Below, one piece after another: positions 46,218 to 54,216 of a DNA stretch of 64,000 nucleotides (position 1 is its first letter; each line of letters begins with the position of its first letter). The position numbers were made by a program, and so were the translations under genes. This DNA is from Nonlabens xylanidelens (GTDB taxonomy: Bacteria; Bacteroidota; Bacteroidia; Flavobacteriales; Flavobacteriaceae). Location of the stretch: positions 107,257 to 171,256 of the forward strand of contig NZ_PTJE01000007.1 of NCBI RefSeq assembly GCF_002934445.1, written 5' to 3'. The notes under the pieces are model-generated. The model worked only from the letters and a program-made list of their open reading frames with translations. It was not told the DNA's origin and ran no database searches.

Positions 46218-46233
46218 CGCTTTCGCGAAAGCG
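46218..46233. repeat. dispersed palindrome, copy 11
   Basis: Perfect 16-bp core, 18 nt after the DUF2911 stop. First half of a palindrome-terminator cassette that recurs at 48328. Confidence 0.95.
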
Positions 46234-46244
46234 AAACATACATC

Positions 46245-46276
46245 AAACCGTCCAGAATATTTCTGGGCGGTTTTTT
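46245..46276 (+). terminator. rho-independent terminator (cassette A)
   Basis: AAACCGTCCAGAA / TTCTGGGCGGTTT stem (one G-T pair), TAT loop, T6. 11 nt after palindrome copy 11. Confidence 0.93.
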
Positions 46277-46306
46277 ATTTTTAAACGCAACCTTTTTAAC
46301 TGTTCC

Positions 46307-46320
46307 ATACTTATAAGTAT
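46307..46320. promoter_or_regulatory. 14-bp palindrome upstream of the sigma factor gene
   Basis: ATACTTATAAGTAT, a perfect palindrome 34 nt before the TTG start of the sigma factor gene. A possible operator; the AT-rich content makes chance occurrence likely enough to keep confidence low. Confidence 0.3.
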
Positions 46321-46353
46321 AATTACATTTATAATCTATTTGAATAACCAATC

Positions 46354-46908
46354 TTGAAATTAAACGAACTTCTCAAATTATGTAAAAAGGATGATATTAG
46401 AGCTCAAAAAGAGCTCTATAATATCTATAAAGACCGACTCTTTGTTCTTAGCTTAAAGTACAGCAGAAATAGAGAAGAGGCAGAGGATAACCTGCACGAT
46501 TCTTTCATGGTTATTTTTACTACTATTAAAAAGTACAAAGGTAAAGGCAGTTTTGAAGGATGGATGAAACGTATAGTCATTAATAAAGCGATTACTTCAT
46601 TTAAAAAGCAATCTAAATTTAACGTGCTTATCAATGAAGAAATAACTGAAGACGTGATGGTGGAGGAGACAACTCTAGATCAAACTTCTTTACAAGTAAT
46701 ACTTAATGCAGTGCAAAATCTTCCAGATAGATATAGAATGGTCTTTAATCTATACCAAATGGATAATTATACACATAAAGAAATTTCTGAAATGCTTGAT
46801 ATAACAATAGGTACGTCAAAGTCTAATTTACATAGAGCAAAGGTTATCCTTAAAGAAAATCTTCAGAAATTAAATGTTAACTCAAAAAATGGATCTTATG
46901 GGAACTAA
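46354..46908 (+). CDS. ECF-type sigma-70 family RNA polymerase sigma factor
   Basis: A 184-residue sigma factor with region 2 (KDDIRAQKELYNIYKDRLFVLSLKYSRNREEAEDNLHDSFMVIFTTIKKYKGKGSFEGWMKRIVINKAI, about 11-80) and region 4 (LPDRYRMVFNLYQMDNYTHKEISEMLDITIGTSKSNLHRAKVILKENL, about 125-172). The start is TTG 46354, which gives the usual MKLNELLKLCKKDD. The 3' end overlaps the next gene, which has an anti-sigma-like N-terminus, so the pair is a sigma / regulator unit. The regulon is unknown. Confidence 0.93.
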   Translation: MKLNELLKLCKKDDIRAQKELYNIYKDRLFVLSLKYSRNREEAEDNLHDSFMVIFTTIKKYKGKGSFEGWMKRIVINKAITSFKKQSKFNVLINEEITEDVMVEETTLDQTSLQVILNAVQNLPDRYRMVFNLYQMDNYTHKEISEMLDITIGTSKSNLHRAKVILKENLQKLNVNSKNGSYGN

Positions 46909-48313
46909 GAAAGAAATAGGCTCTGTAATAAAAAACCAGTTGGACTCATTGAATGTTACTCCTAGCGAGCAGTTATGGGATAGACTGGAAGAAAGTTTAC
47001 AAGAAAAAAAGAAAAGAAGAATATTACCTTTTTGGTTTTGGTACGGGACTGTAGGTACATTACTTATAGGTATTTTATTGGGTGGTAGTTTTTATCACTT
47101 CTCATCAATATATAATTCTAGACAGGAAGTAACTAGTAAGGAGACTAATGTAGAAAGTTCTATTTCAGAAAAACAAACGCTTGAAAATGAAGATCCTGAC
47201 TACCTGTTAAAAGAAACTACTGATAATTCTTTAAATAGTAGTAATCACCTATCAGGTGTGTCTGATTCTTATAACCATGCAGTTGCCGTTGTTATGGATC
47301 ATGATGCAAATACAAATACTGAAGCAGCTTCTTATTCTCAAAATAATTCCAACTCATATTCAAGATCTAGTGCTCCTATAGCAACTAATTCTAGCATAGC
47401 TATGTCCATTCATGAGGATCAAAATGAATATAATCAACCTAATTTGGGTGATGAGGATTCTAGTGTTATAAAAGAGGATTTGAATACTAAACGAAGTTTT
47501 TCAGATATAGAAAACGCGTTGATTTTAAAAAATACTACAAATACAGATGCAGCTGTAGAAGATTCTTTATCGGTTAATCAAAAGGAGAAACAAAAGAAGA
47601 AAAGAAAGCGAAATAAAAAAGAAAGAAAGAAAGACACTATAACTAAACCGTATGTAAGCCCATGGAGTGTAAGTGTTTCTGGGATAGTTAACTCTTATGA
47701 TAATTTCGGTAAATCATCTTTAATAGATAATAGACTAGACGGGAATCAAGTAGATAGAGATTACAACTTAAATTATGGTATAGCTTTGCATCATAGTATA
47801 CAGGATACTAAGTATACCTTAAGAGTAGGTGTCAATTATATTAAGTATGGACAGACGACACAGTTAGAAAACTCAGCGATAAATCTAGAACGTCTGCAAT
47901 ATGTTAGTTATAAAGCAAATCCAATAGATGTAAGCGATTACTTAAGTACTGCTACAGATATAGACATTTTTCAAGAGTTTACCTATATCGAGTTTCCTTT
48001 TCAATTACGTTATTCGTTGTATAAGGAAAAGCTAGACTTAGGATTAATGGTAGGTGTTCAGTCTAGAGTATTATTAGAAGATAGTATTACATTTAAATCA
48101 AACGTGGGAGATCTAGAGGTAGGAGAGTCTAATACGTTATTTGATTTTGGAGTATCTGCACACCTTTCCTTGCCAGCTCGATTTAAGCTATATAAAAAGT
48201 TTTACTTTAATGTAGAGCCATCAATTTATTATCATGTAAAGCCTTATGAGGCTGACAATATAAGTACACCGTCAGAATTTAGGCTAACTACTAGCTTAGA
48301 ATATAAATTTTAA
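46898..48313 (+). CDS. sigma-partner membrane protein with C-terminal beta-barrel-like domain
   Basis: A 471-residue protein: cytoplasmic N-terminus (residues 1-45) with TPSEQLWDRLEESLQEKKKRR, one inner-membrane helix (about 46-68, PFWFWYGTVGTLLIGILLGG), a long Ser/Asn-rich periplasmic stretch to about 220, a basic patch of about 30 residues rich in Lys/Arg, then an outer-membrane-barrel-like domain (PWSVSVSGIVNSYDNFG to FRLTTSLEYKF). This layout recurs next to ECF sigma factors in flavobacteria. The N-terminus may bind the sigma factor; the far end looks like an outer-membrane strand domain. Start ATG 46898 overlaps the sigma stop by 11 nt. Confidence 0.8.
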   Translation: MGTKKEIGSVIKNQLDSLNVTPSEQLWDRLEESLQEKKKRRILPFWFWYGTVGTLLIGILLGGSFYHFSSIYNSRQEVTSKETNVESSISEKQTLENEDPDYLLKETTDNSLNSSNHLSGVSDSYNHAVAVVMDHDANTNTEAASYSQNNSNSYSRSSAPIATNSSIAMSIHEDQNEYNQPNLGDEDSSVIKEDLNTKRSFSDIENALILKNTTNTDAAVEDSLSVNQKEKQKKKRKRNKKERKKDTITKPYVSPWSVSVSGIVNSYDNFGKSSLIDNRLDGNQVDRDYNLNYGIALHHSIQDTKYTLRVGVNYIKYGQTTQLENSAINLERLQYVSYKANPIDVSDYLSTATDIDIFQEFTYIEFPFQLRYSLYKEKLDLGLMVGVQSRVLLEDSITFKSNVGDLEVGESNTLFDFGVSAHLSLPARFKLYKKFYFNVEPSIYYHVKPYEADNISTPSEFRLTTSLEYKF

Positions 48314-48327
48314 TTTGGAATAGCCAC

Positions 48328-48343
48328 CGCTTTCGCGAAAGCG
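48328..48343. repeat. dispersed palindrome, copy 12
   Basis: Perfect 16-bp core, 14 nt after the stop at 48313. Second palindrome-terminator cassette. Confidence 0.95.
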
Positions 48344-48354
48344 AAACGCACACG

Positions 48355-48387
48355 AAACCGTCTAGAATATTTCTAGGCGGTTTTTTT
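48355..48387 (+). terminator. rho-independent terminator (cassette B)
   Basis: AAACCGTCTAGAA / TTCTAGGCGGTTT stem, TAT loop, T7. Nearly identical to the terminator at 46245 with one C-G pair replaced by T-A, so the stem is conserved by a compensatory change. Confidence 0.93.
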
Positions 48388-48524
48388 ATGTCTTACAGGA
48401 TTATTTTTATTCATCTATTCAAAGTAGGAGTAAGAACTATCTGATAGCTAGATCTAAATGTTATCAATAGGAGAGATGGGTTTTATGATAGACTTCTACT
48501 GTTACATACACAAAGGTTGTGAAA

Positions 48525-48564
48525 TATAAAAGCCGTTTGATAATACTATCAAACGGCTTTTATA
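48525..48564. terminator. 18-bp-stem terminator between convergent operons
   Basis: TATAAAAGCCGTTTGATA (48525-48542) and its perfect complement 48547-48564 around a 4-nt loop. The inner stem with AAAA/TTTT flanks fits bidirectional termination, mainly of the GYF-SSS-PIG-L operon. 48388-48524 shows nothing else. Confidence 0.85.
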
Positions 48565-48585
48565 AGTTATAAATGAATCAGTTAA

Positions 48586-49209
48586 TTAATTAACTAACCA
48601 GTATACCTGGCGTACTAACTGGCTGATGACGATGATTACAGCAAATACTATAGCTATAATACGCAAGCTAGATTTTTTGATACATATAGCTAATAGTAAA
48701 GGTATAAAAGCAAAAAGAATGTTTATAAAAATACGAATAGCCTGTCCTGGACCATGCCAAAATTCTATCGATAATGATGTAAATAACCAATCCAATAAGT
48801 TATCGAACAACCAGAAAGAAATAATCGCTAGTAACAGTTTAGGTCGCCATCCTACAGATTGTGGTGCTGCAGTATAGTTAATTTGATTACTAGAATTATT
48901 TTGAGTTCCTTGATAACTTTGTTGCTCAAAACTTAAGTCACGCTCAAATGTTTGTGGTGCCGCTTGTTGATTATTACTTACAGAATTAGGCTGTTGGGGT
49001 ATGTGAGTAGTATTTTGATACGGTTGCTGTTGGGTGTTTTGTTTTTGCTTAAATAAATTAGCAACCTCTATAACCTCTCTAGCAGGCTTTAATTCTGACG
49101 TTCCATCTAGTCTTAACTTATAATCAGGACGTATATTTTTATCGAGTAATTCTTGTGGTGTAAAAGGACCGAATTCTCTAAAACCATCGTGGTAGAAATA
49201 CTTGTTCAT
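48586..49209 (-). CDS. GYF-domain membrane protein
   Basis: A 207-residue protein: GYF_2-like domain at residues 1-50 (KYFYHDGFREFGPFTPQELLDKNIRPDYKLRLDGTSELKPA), a Gln/Asn-rich linker (about 54-115), then three helices (about 125-145, 158-177, 182-202). GYF_2 domains bind proline-rich segments or mediate membrane-protein contacts; the partner is unknown. It starts 3 nt after the SSS symporter stop and is the last gene of that operon. Confidence 0.83.
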   Translation of the reverse strand: MNKYFYHDGFREFGPFTPQELLDKNIRPDYKLRLDGTSELKPAREVIEVANLFKQKQNTQQQPYQNTTHIPQQPNSVSNNQQAAPQTFERDLSFEQQSYQGTQNNSSNQINYTAAPQSVGWRPKLLLAIISFWLFDNLLDWLFTSLSIEFWHGPGQAIRIFINILFAFIPLLLAICIKKSSLRIIAIVFAVIIVISQLVRQVYWLVN

Positions 49210-49212
49210 GCT

Positions 49213-50940
49213 TTAATTCTTTTGAAACTCAAAAATACTATTATCTTCTTTATTCACCGAGCTTATAATTAAGGCTAGGGTAATAGTAAGAATAGCACCT
49301 AACGGATTCAACCATAAGAAAGGCAATATCTCTATTCCTTCTACAAATTCATGAAGTATAGCACAAGTGGCAACAATTACTTGAGAAATGCATGCAGCAA
49401 TAAAAATAGCTTGACCTTTGATTTTTTTAAAGTAAAAAGCAACCAAGAATATCCCTAAAATAGTACCGTAAAATATAGAACCTATAAAATTAACTAACTG
49501 TATGAGGTTATCAAATAACGATACAAAACTAGCAAACCCTATGGCTATAACTCCCCACATAAGCGTGAACCATTTACTCATGTTTACATAATGGTCGTCA
49601 TCTTTTTCTTTTGTGCTATATCTTTTATAAATATCTACAGCAGTAGTAGAGCTTAATGCATTTAATTCTGACGCGGTAGAACTCATAGCAGCACTCAGGA
49701 TAACAGCTAGTAAAAGCCCTATTAAGCCTTTAGGTAAATGATTTAATATAAAATGAATAAAGACAAAGTCCTTGTCATTAGTCTCAATACCTTCGTCTGC
49801 TTTATTAATTAATTCTCTTGCTTTTTGTCTATTGGTTTCTTCTTGTGTTCTTAGATAATCTAAAGCAATTTCATAATTACCTACATCTTCAGAAGAGGTG
49901 CTCAAAGCTGCTGCATAATTTTTTTGAACTTCCTGTTTTTCATTCAGGATTTCTTCATGACTCGATTCTAGTCTGCTGTATTCTCCTGCATATAGACTTT
50001 CTTTAACAGTTTTTTCTGCCGCAGGATTAAAGTTAAGAGGTGTAGAATTAAATTGATAAAATACAAATACCATCACACCTACCATGAGTATAAAGAACTG
50101 CATAGGTACTTTAAGTAATCCATTAAAAAGTAGTCCTATACGCATTTGCTTTATAGATTTACCAGAGAGATAACGTTGTACTTGTGACTGGTCGGTACCA
50201 AAATAACTAAGCATTAAAAATGTAGCACCAAATAAAGCACTCCATACGTTATACCTATCGTTAAGAGAAAAGTCAAAGTCAAGGACTTTCATTTTATCAG
50301 CACTACCAGCCATAGTAAGCGCGTTATCAAAACTTACATTATCTGGTAGTTGTGTTACTATAAGTACAAATGCGGTAACCATACCAGCCATGATAATTAT
50401 CATTTGCTGTTTTTGAGTCACATTAACGGCCTTTGTACCACCAGAAACAGTATAAATAATAACCAGAATACCTATAATTATATTTAAGTATTTTAATTCC
50501 CAATCCAGTACAGCGCTTAGTATTATGGCAGGTGCATAAATCGTAATTCCTGCTGCAAGACCACGTTGTATTAAGAATAATATAGAAGCTAACGATCTTG
50601 TTTTTAAATCAAATCGCTTTTCTAGAAACTCATAAGCGGTATAAACTTTAAGCCTGTGATAAATAGGTATAAAGGTGACGCATATGATAATAATAGCTAT
50701 AGGTAAACCAAAATAGAACTGCACAAACTCTAAACCGTCTGTATAAGCCTGTCCAGGCGTACTCAAAAATGTAATAGCGCTAGCCTGTGTGGCCATTACC
50801 GATAGACCTACAGTCCACCAGCGGGCATCTCCACCTTTTATATACTCTTCGCTGGTTTGTCTTCCTCTTGTTTTATAAACACCATAAAGGACTATAAACG
50901 CTAGAGTACTTACTAGTATGAACCAATCAATTACCTCCAT
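49213..50940 (-). CDS. sodium:solute symporter (SSS family)
   Basis: A 575-residue transporter with about 13-14 helices. SSS landmarks include RWWTVGLSVMATQASAITFLSTPGQAY (helix 1-2 with the Na+-site serines), YTAYEFLEKRFDLKTRSLASILF, VSGGTKAVNVTQKQQ, FGTDQSQVQRYLSGKS and LSAAMSSTASELNALSSTTAVDIYKRY. An acidic coiled-coil loop of about 90 residues (about 305-395, ESLYAGEYSRLESSHEEI and onwards) is inserted between helices, as in other Bacteroidota members. The substrate is unknown; sugar or amino-sugar uptake linked to the PIG-L deacetylase is plausible. A 37-residue membrane gene overlaps its start. Confidence 0.92.
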   Translation of the reverse strand: MEVIDWFILVSTLAFIVLYGVYKTRGRQTSEEYIKGGDARWWTVGLSVMATQASAITFLSTPGQAYTDGLEFVQFYFGLPIAIIIICVTFIPIYHRLKVYTAYEFLEKRFDLKTRSLASILFLIQRGLAAGITIYAPAIILSAVLDWELKYLNIIIGILVIIYTVSGGTKAVNVTQKQQMIIIMAGMVTAFVLIVTQLPDNVSFDNALTMAGSADKMKVLDFDFSLNDRYNVWSALFGATFLMLSYFGTDQSQVQRYLSGKSIKQMRIGLLFNGLLKVPMQFFILMVGVMVFVFYQFNSTPLNFNPAAEKTVKESLYAGEYSRLESSHEEILNEKQEVQKNYAAALSTSSEDVGNYEIALDYLRTQEETNRQKARELINKADEGIETNDKDFVFIHFILNHLPKGLIGLLLAVILSAAMSSTASELNALSSTTAVDIYKRYSTKEKDDDHYVNMSKWFTLMWGVIAIGFASFVSLFDNLIQLVNFIGSIFYGTILGIFLVAFYFKKIKGQAIFIAACISQVIVATCAILHEFVEGIEILPFLWLNPLGAILTITLALIISSVNKEDNSIFEFQKN

Positions 50941-51040
50941 AAACTGAGCTTAAAATGTAAAACAAAATTGCAAAAACTAGGTTTGCTATAATCACCAGTG
51001 CATACACACGGTTCCATTTTTTAGAGTTTTCTTTGGCCAT
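50927..51040 (-). CDS. 37-residue single-helix membrane protein
   Basis: Short ORF from ATG 51040 to TGA 50927: a charged N-terminus MAKENSKKWNRVY, one hydrophobic helix ALVIIANLVFAILFYIL, and a short polar end SSVYGGN. Its start overlaps the PIG-L stop by 20 nt and its end overlaps the SSS symporter start by 14 nt, filling the gap exactly, so the three are translationally coupled. Small single-helix proteins of this kind precede SSS symporters in other flavobacteria as far as I recall. It may be an accessory subunit of the symporter (inferred). Confidence 0.78.
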   Translation of the reverse strand: MAKENSKKWNRVYALVIIANLVFAILFYILSSVYGGN

Positions 51041-53567
51041 CTTTGTTTTCAATAGGTTGATTTTCTACTCCTAGACTTATCATATTTGCCAGTAATTTAT
51101 AAGCTCCAGAAACACCAGCAGGTAATTCTCTAAAGAGACTTAATCCGGTGTAGATAATATGTCCATCACCATATTCTGCAACAATAAGACTTCCCGTAGT
51201 CATTTCTTCTTGCTTATCGTGCATTCCTAAAATAGGTGTGAAGGCAGCATCCCATTTTGTAGGGAAATAAAGACCTCGTTCTTGTACCCAATCTTCAAAA
51301 TCTTTAGAAGTTATCGCATTAGGTGCAGACATGATTTTATGTTGAGGTTTTAATATGGTTACTGTTGCATTTTCATCGGTCACTCGCTTTCGCGAAAGCG
51401 TAATAGGTAAAGGCCCCAATGCATCTGGACTAATTCTTCTATTAGTATTGTACTGCATCATTAAGGTACCACCATTTTTTACATAGGTATCGAGTCTAGG
51501 TTGTAAAGCTGCCATGTCTTCTTTTGCAACATTAAAAGCTCTAATACCTACTACTACCGCGTCATATTTAGAAAGGTCGTTAGGTACTTCATTAGGTTCA
51601 AATTTAAACACCTTGCTACCTATAGCTTCTATAGCTTGTGCAACGTCGTCACCAGCACCATTAATATAAGCAACGGTGCGCGCGCTATTTACTAGACCTG
51701 GTTTTACTACTTGAGATTCATTGTTTCTTACTAATTGCTGGTCAGGAATATGATCATAATCTATTTTAATTACTTCTTGAGAGTAGGTTTTTGCCCCTAT
51801 TTTAACTAGTCCAGATACAACACCTCTAGACGCATTTTTAGGTGGCTGTACATTAAAAATAAATGTTCTTTCTTCTCCTTTTTTAAGTTCAGTTAGATTA
51901 AAATCTCTAGGTGTAATATTCCATCCATCAGGGTGACATAATTCTAAGGTACCTGTTGATAATGCTTTATTAGCTTTTACGCTAACTTGAATAGGTTGGG
52001 TAGAATTTCCAGAAAAGACATAAACAGGATTCTCGATACTTACGGCAACTTCTGGAACGATGTGAAAAGGTTCATTAACCTCGCCGCGTACAGGGTCAGT
52101 GCGTTTATGTATGATAGGGATTTCTCTATATAACTCTGTGTTGTTTATTTTAAGAATAGTGCGTATTACAAATTCAGCACCAGTTTCTGGTTTACCAGTT
52201 AAGGTTCTATCCTTAAATTGATACATACCTAAGGTAGATTTTTCTTTCAAGTAATAAGGAGAACTAGCCTCATAAACTGCTGGTATCTTTAAAGTAGCAT
52301 CTAGGGTAAAACTTTTTGCTGCATTTAGCGATACTTGACTTTTATCTACCTCCATTAACTTATTAGGTAAAAGAGTTACCTCATAATTTTGATTAGAACG
52401 ATTAGTCATTTCCACTTTTACCTTCAGATTTTCTCCTGCAGTAGCTGTAGCTGTATTAATGCTCGCCTCTAGATATACACCTGTAATATCTAGAATGACC
52501 TGATCTAATTCTGCTAGTTTGATGTTTTTCCAGTGATCTTCTTTTAATTTTTCAATTTTACTTCTCAACTCAAACAGGGCAGGAATACTCTCTGTAGGTT
52601 TTTTAAAGTTATAATTTGCGATAATAGAATTAAGCAAAGTCTGTACACGACTACCACCTTTTACTCTGGTCCAAGTCGTATTTATACCAGAAAACAAATC
52701 TGATTTGTCACTCGGGAAAGAGCCTTTTAAAAATTCTAAATATTCTGTTTGTGAACCACGAGATCCCGTACTACCAAAACCTTGTGATTTATGCTGACTT
52801 CTACTTAGAGCTGCGATCTCGCTGTTAGATAAACCTTTATAAGGATAATAAGTTCCTGCTTCTATTTCTAATAAGTTGGTTTTATCTGCAGCGTCAAATG
52901 CCTCTTGACTACCATAAAACCACCAGCTGGTATTAAAAAATACACGTTGCGCCTGCCAGGTATCTAGACCTTCTAACTGATTAGGATAACTGTTTTTATT
53001 TGCTGCGAGATCAAAAACTTTCATACTTAACATGGCGCTGGTTGTATGATGTCCATGAGTAGTTCCAGGAGTACGGTGGTTAAATCTATTGATTATTACA
53101 TCTGGTTTAAAATCTCTGATAATGCGTACCATGTCTTCCATAACGGCTTGCTCATCCCATATCTCTAAGGTCTCATCAGGATGTTTAGAATAACCAAAAT
53201 CATTGGCACGTGTAAAAAACTGTTGCCCACCATCGATGTTTCTAGCTTCTAACAATTCTTGAGTACGTATCATACCTAATTGTTCACGCAGTTGTGGACC
53301 TATTAAATTTTGCCCACCATCTCCACGAGTTAATGATAAATAGGCAGTGCGTGCCATTTTATCATTTGCTAGCCAGGAGATAAGCCGCGTGTTCTCGTCA
53401 TCTGGGTGAGCTGCTATAAATAAAGCAGTACCTAGAAAACCTAGTTTTTCAATGTTGTGATAAATTTCAGCAGTATTGGGCTGTTTGTGAGCGAGTCTAT
53501 TTTCTTGTGCAACCGCAGTTGATAGGAATAATAGCGCAATGATAGAGGTGATAAAGTTCTTTTTCAT
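51021..53567 (-). CDS. secreted PIG-L family deacetylase
   Basis: An 848-residue protein with a signal peptide (MKKNFITSIIALLFLSTAVAQ). The LmbE/PIG-L domain (about 45-300) has the zinc motif H54-P-D-D-E58 in FIAAHPDDENTRLISWLA and the third ligand region in NRFNHRTPGTTHGHHTTSAMLS. The C-terminal two thirds are beta-sandwich modules and a final Rossmann-like segment (DAVVVGIRAFNVAKEDMAALQPRLDTYVKNGGTLM, ThuA/GATase-like). It probably deacetylates an N-acetyl sugar outside the cytoplasm. Start ATG 53567; a longer reading adds 23 non-signal residues. A palindrome copy at 51385-51400 is read in an unusual frame (Thr-Leu-Ser-Arg-Lys-Arg). First gene of the operon. Confidence 0.93.
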   Translation of the reverse strand: MKKNFITSIIALLFLSTAVAQENRLAHKQPNTAEIYHNIEKLGFLGTALFIAAHPDDENTRLISWLANDKMARTAYLSLTRGDGGQNLIGPQLREQLGMIRTQELLEARNIDGGQQFFTRANDFGYSKHPDETLEIWDEQAVMEDMVRIIRDFKPDVIINRFNHRTPGTTHGHHTTSAMLSMKVFDLAANKNSYPNQLEGLDTWQAQRVFFNTSWWFYGSQEAFDAADKTNLLEIEAGTYYPYKGLSNSEIAALSRSQHKSQGFGSTGSRGSQTEYLEFLKGSFPSDKSDLFSGINTTWTRVKGGSRVQTLLNSIIANYNFKKPTESIPALFELRSKIEKLKEDHWKNIKLAELDQVILDITGVYLEASINTATATAGENLKVKVEMTNRSNQNYEVTLLPNKLMEVDKSQVSLNAAKSFTLDATLKIPAVYEASSPYYLKEKSTLGMYQFKDRTLTGKPETGAEFVIRTILKINNTELYREIPIIHKRTDPVRGEVNEPFHIVPEVAVSIENPVYVFSGNSTQPIQVSVKANKALSTGTLELCHPDGWNITPRDFNLTELKKGEERTFIFNVQPPKNASRGVVSGLVKIGAKTYSQEVIKIDYDHIPDQQLVRNNESQVVKPGLVNSARTVAYINGAGDDVAQAIEAIGSKVFKFEPNEVPNDLSKYDAVVVGIRAFNVAKEDMAALQPRLDTYVKNGGTLMMQYNTNRRISPDALGPLPITLSRKRVTDENATVTILKPQHKIMSAPNAITSKDFEDWVQERGLYFPTKWDAAFTPILGMHDKQEEMTTGSLIVAEYGDGHIIYTGLSLFRELPAGVSGAYKLLANMISLGVENQPIENKDGQRKL
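51385..51400. repeat. dispersed palindrome, copy 13 (inside the PIG-L gene)
   Basis: Perfect 16-bp core, the only in-gene copy not read as Ala-Phe-Ala-Lys-Ala; here it encodes Leu-Ser-Arg-Lys-Arg on the - strand. Confidence 0.95.
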
Positions 53568-53730
53568 ACAGTGTGTGAAGATAGAAGTTTCAAATCTTAA
53601 TTTTTTGTGAAGATTTATAACGTTTCCTAACACTTTCTCTTGATTCCACTGTGATTTCAGTAAGAAAAACCTTTCACATGAGTTGTTTAGTTATAAAATG
53701 ATATAGGGTAGGATGGTTGTGTTAAAATTC

Positions 53731-53746
53731 CGCTTTCGCGAAAGCG
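53731..53746. repeat. dispersed palindrome, copy 14
   Basis: Perfect 16-bp core, 12 nt past the stop of the gene at 53759-54211; followed on that strand by TTTT, so a weak terminator is possible. Confidence 0.95.
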
Positions 53747-53758
53747 AGATTATAAAAA

Positions 53759-54211
53759 CTAAAATGAATCTATTCTAGTATTAGGGTAGCAATGAGCCAT
53801 GTGCTTTTCAAATGCCTCGATATTTGAGTTTGCTGTACTAACCATAAAAGAATAAGAGTTTAGATTATTTCTATCGCCGTTATAATAAATGGTATAACTG
53901 TACAGTAAAAATCCCATAATTTTAATACCAGAAGGTGTTGTGGTAATACTGCTTATATTGGCAAGATTTATTTTATGAGTTCCCCTTTTATCAATTAGAT
54001 ATAGAAAACTAGTATCATAGAACGCATTTGAATTTTGATTAAACGATCGTAGCGCGATGAAATAACCTATAATTATGGTGATAAGCACGACAGGACCGAC
54101 TACTAATAAATAATCCTGCAGTAACGTGATAAGAATGAGGCATACTATAAAGGTAAGTACTGCCGGTAAGATGGTCTTGTGAATTTTATTATAAGGAGCA
54201 AGATTTTCCAT
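53759..54211 (-). CDS. two-helix membrane protein with PH-like domain
   Basis: A 150-residue protein: a helical hairpin at about residues 15-53 (AVLTFIVCLILITLLQDYLLVVGPVVLITIIIGYFIAL), then a beta-rich domain (FLYLIDKRGTHKINLANISSITTTPSGIKIMGFLLYSYTIYYNGDRN) and a terminal helix (NSNIEAFEKHMAHCYPNTRID). The order hairpin, strands with I-x-x-I-x-x..., terminal helix resembles bacterial PH-domain proteins and is like the three paralogues at 39-40 kb in layout, not in sequence. It starts 5 nt after the DUF1206 stop; likely one operon. Confidence 0.72.
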   Translation of the reverse strand: MENLAPYNKIHKTILPAVLTFIVCLILITLLQDYLLVVGPVVLITIIIGYFIALRSFNQNSNAFYDTSFLYLIDKRGTHKINLANISSITTTPSGIKIMGFLLYSYTIYYNGDRNNLNSYSFMVSTANSNIEAFEKHMAHCYPNTRIDSF

Positions 54212-54216
54212 ATGAG

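Noticed and set aside
46307..46320. ATACTTATAAGTAT palindrome as a firm sigma-factor operator
   Set aside because: Short and AT-only apart from two C/G pairs; kept only as a low-confidence site.
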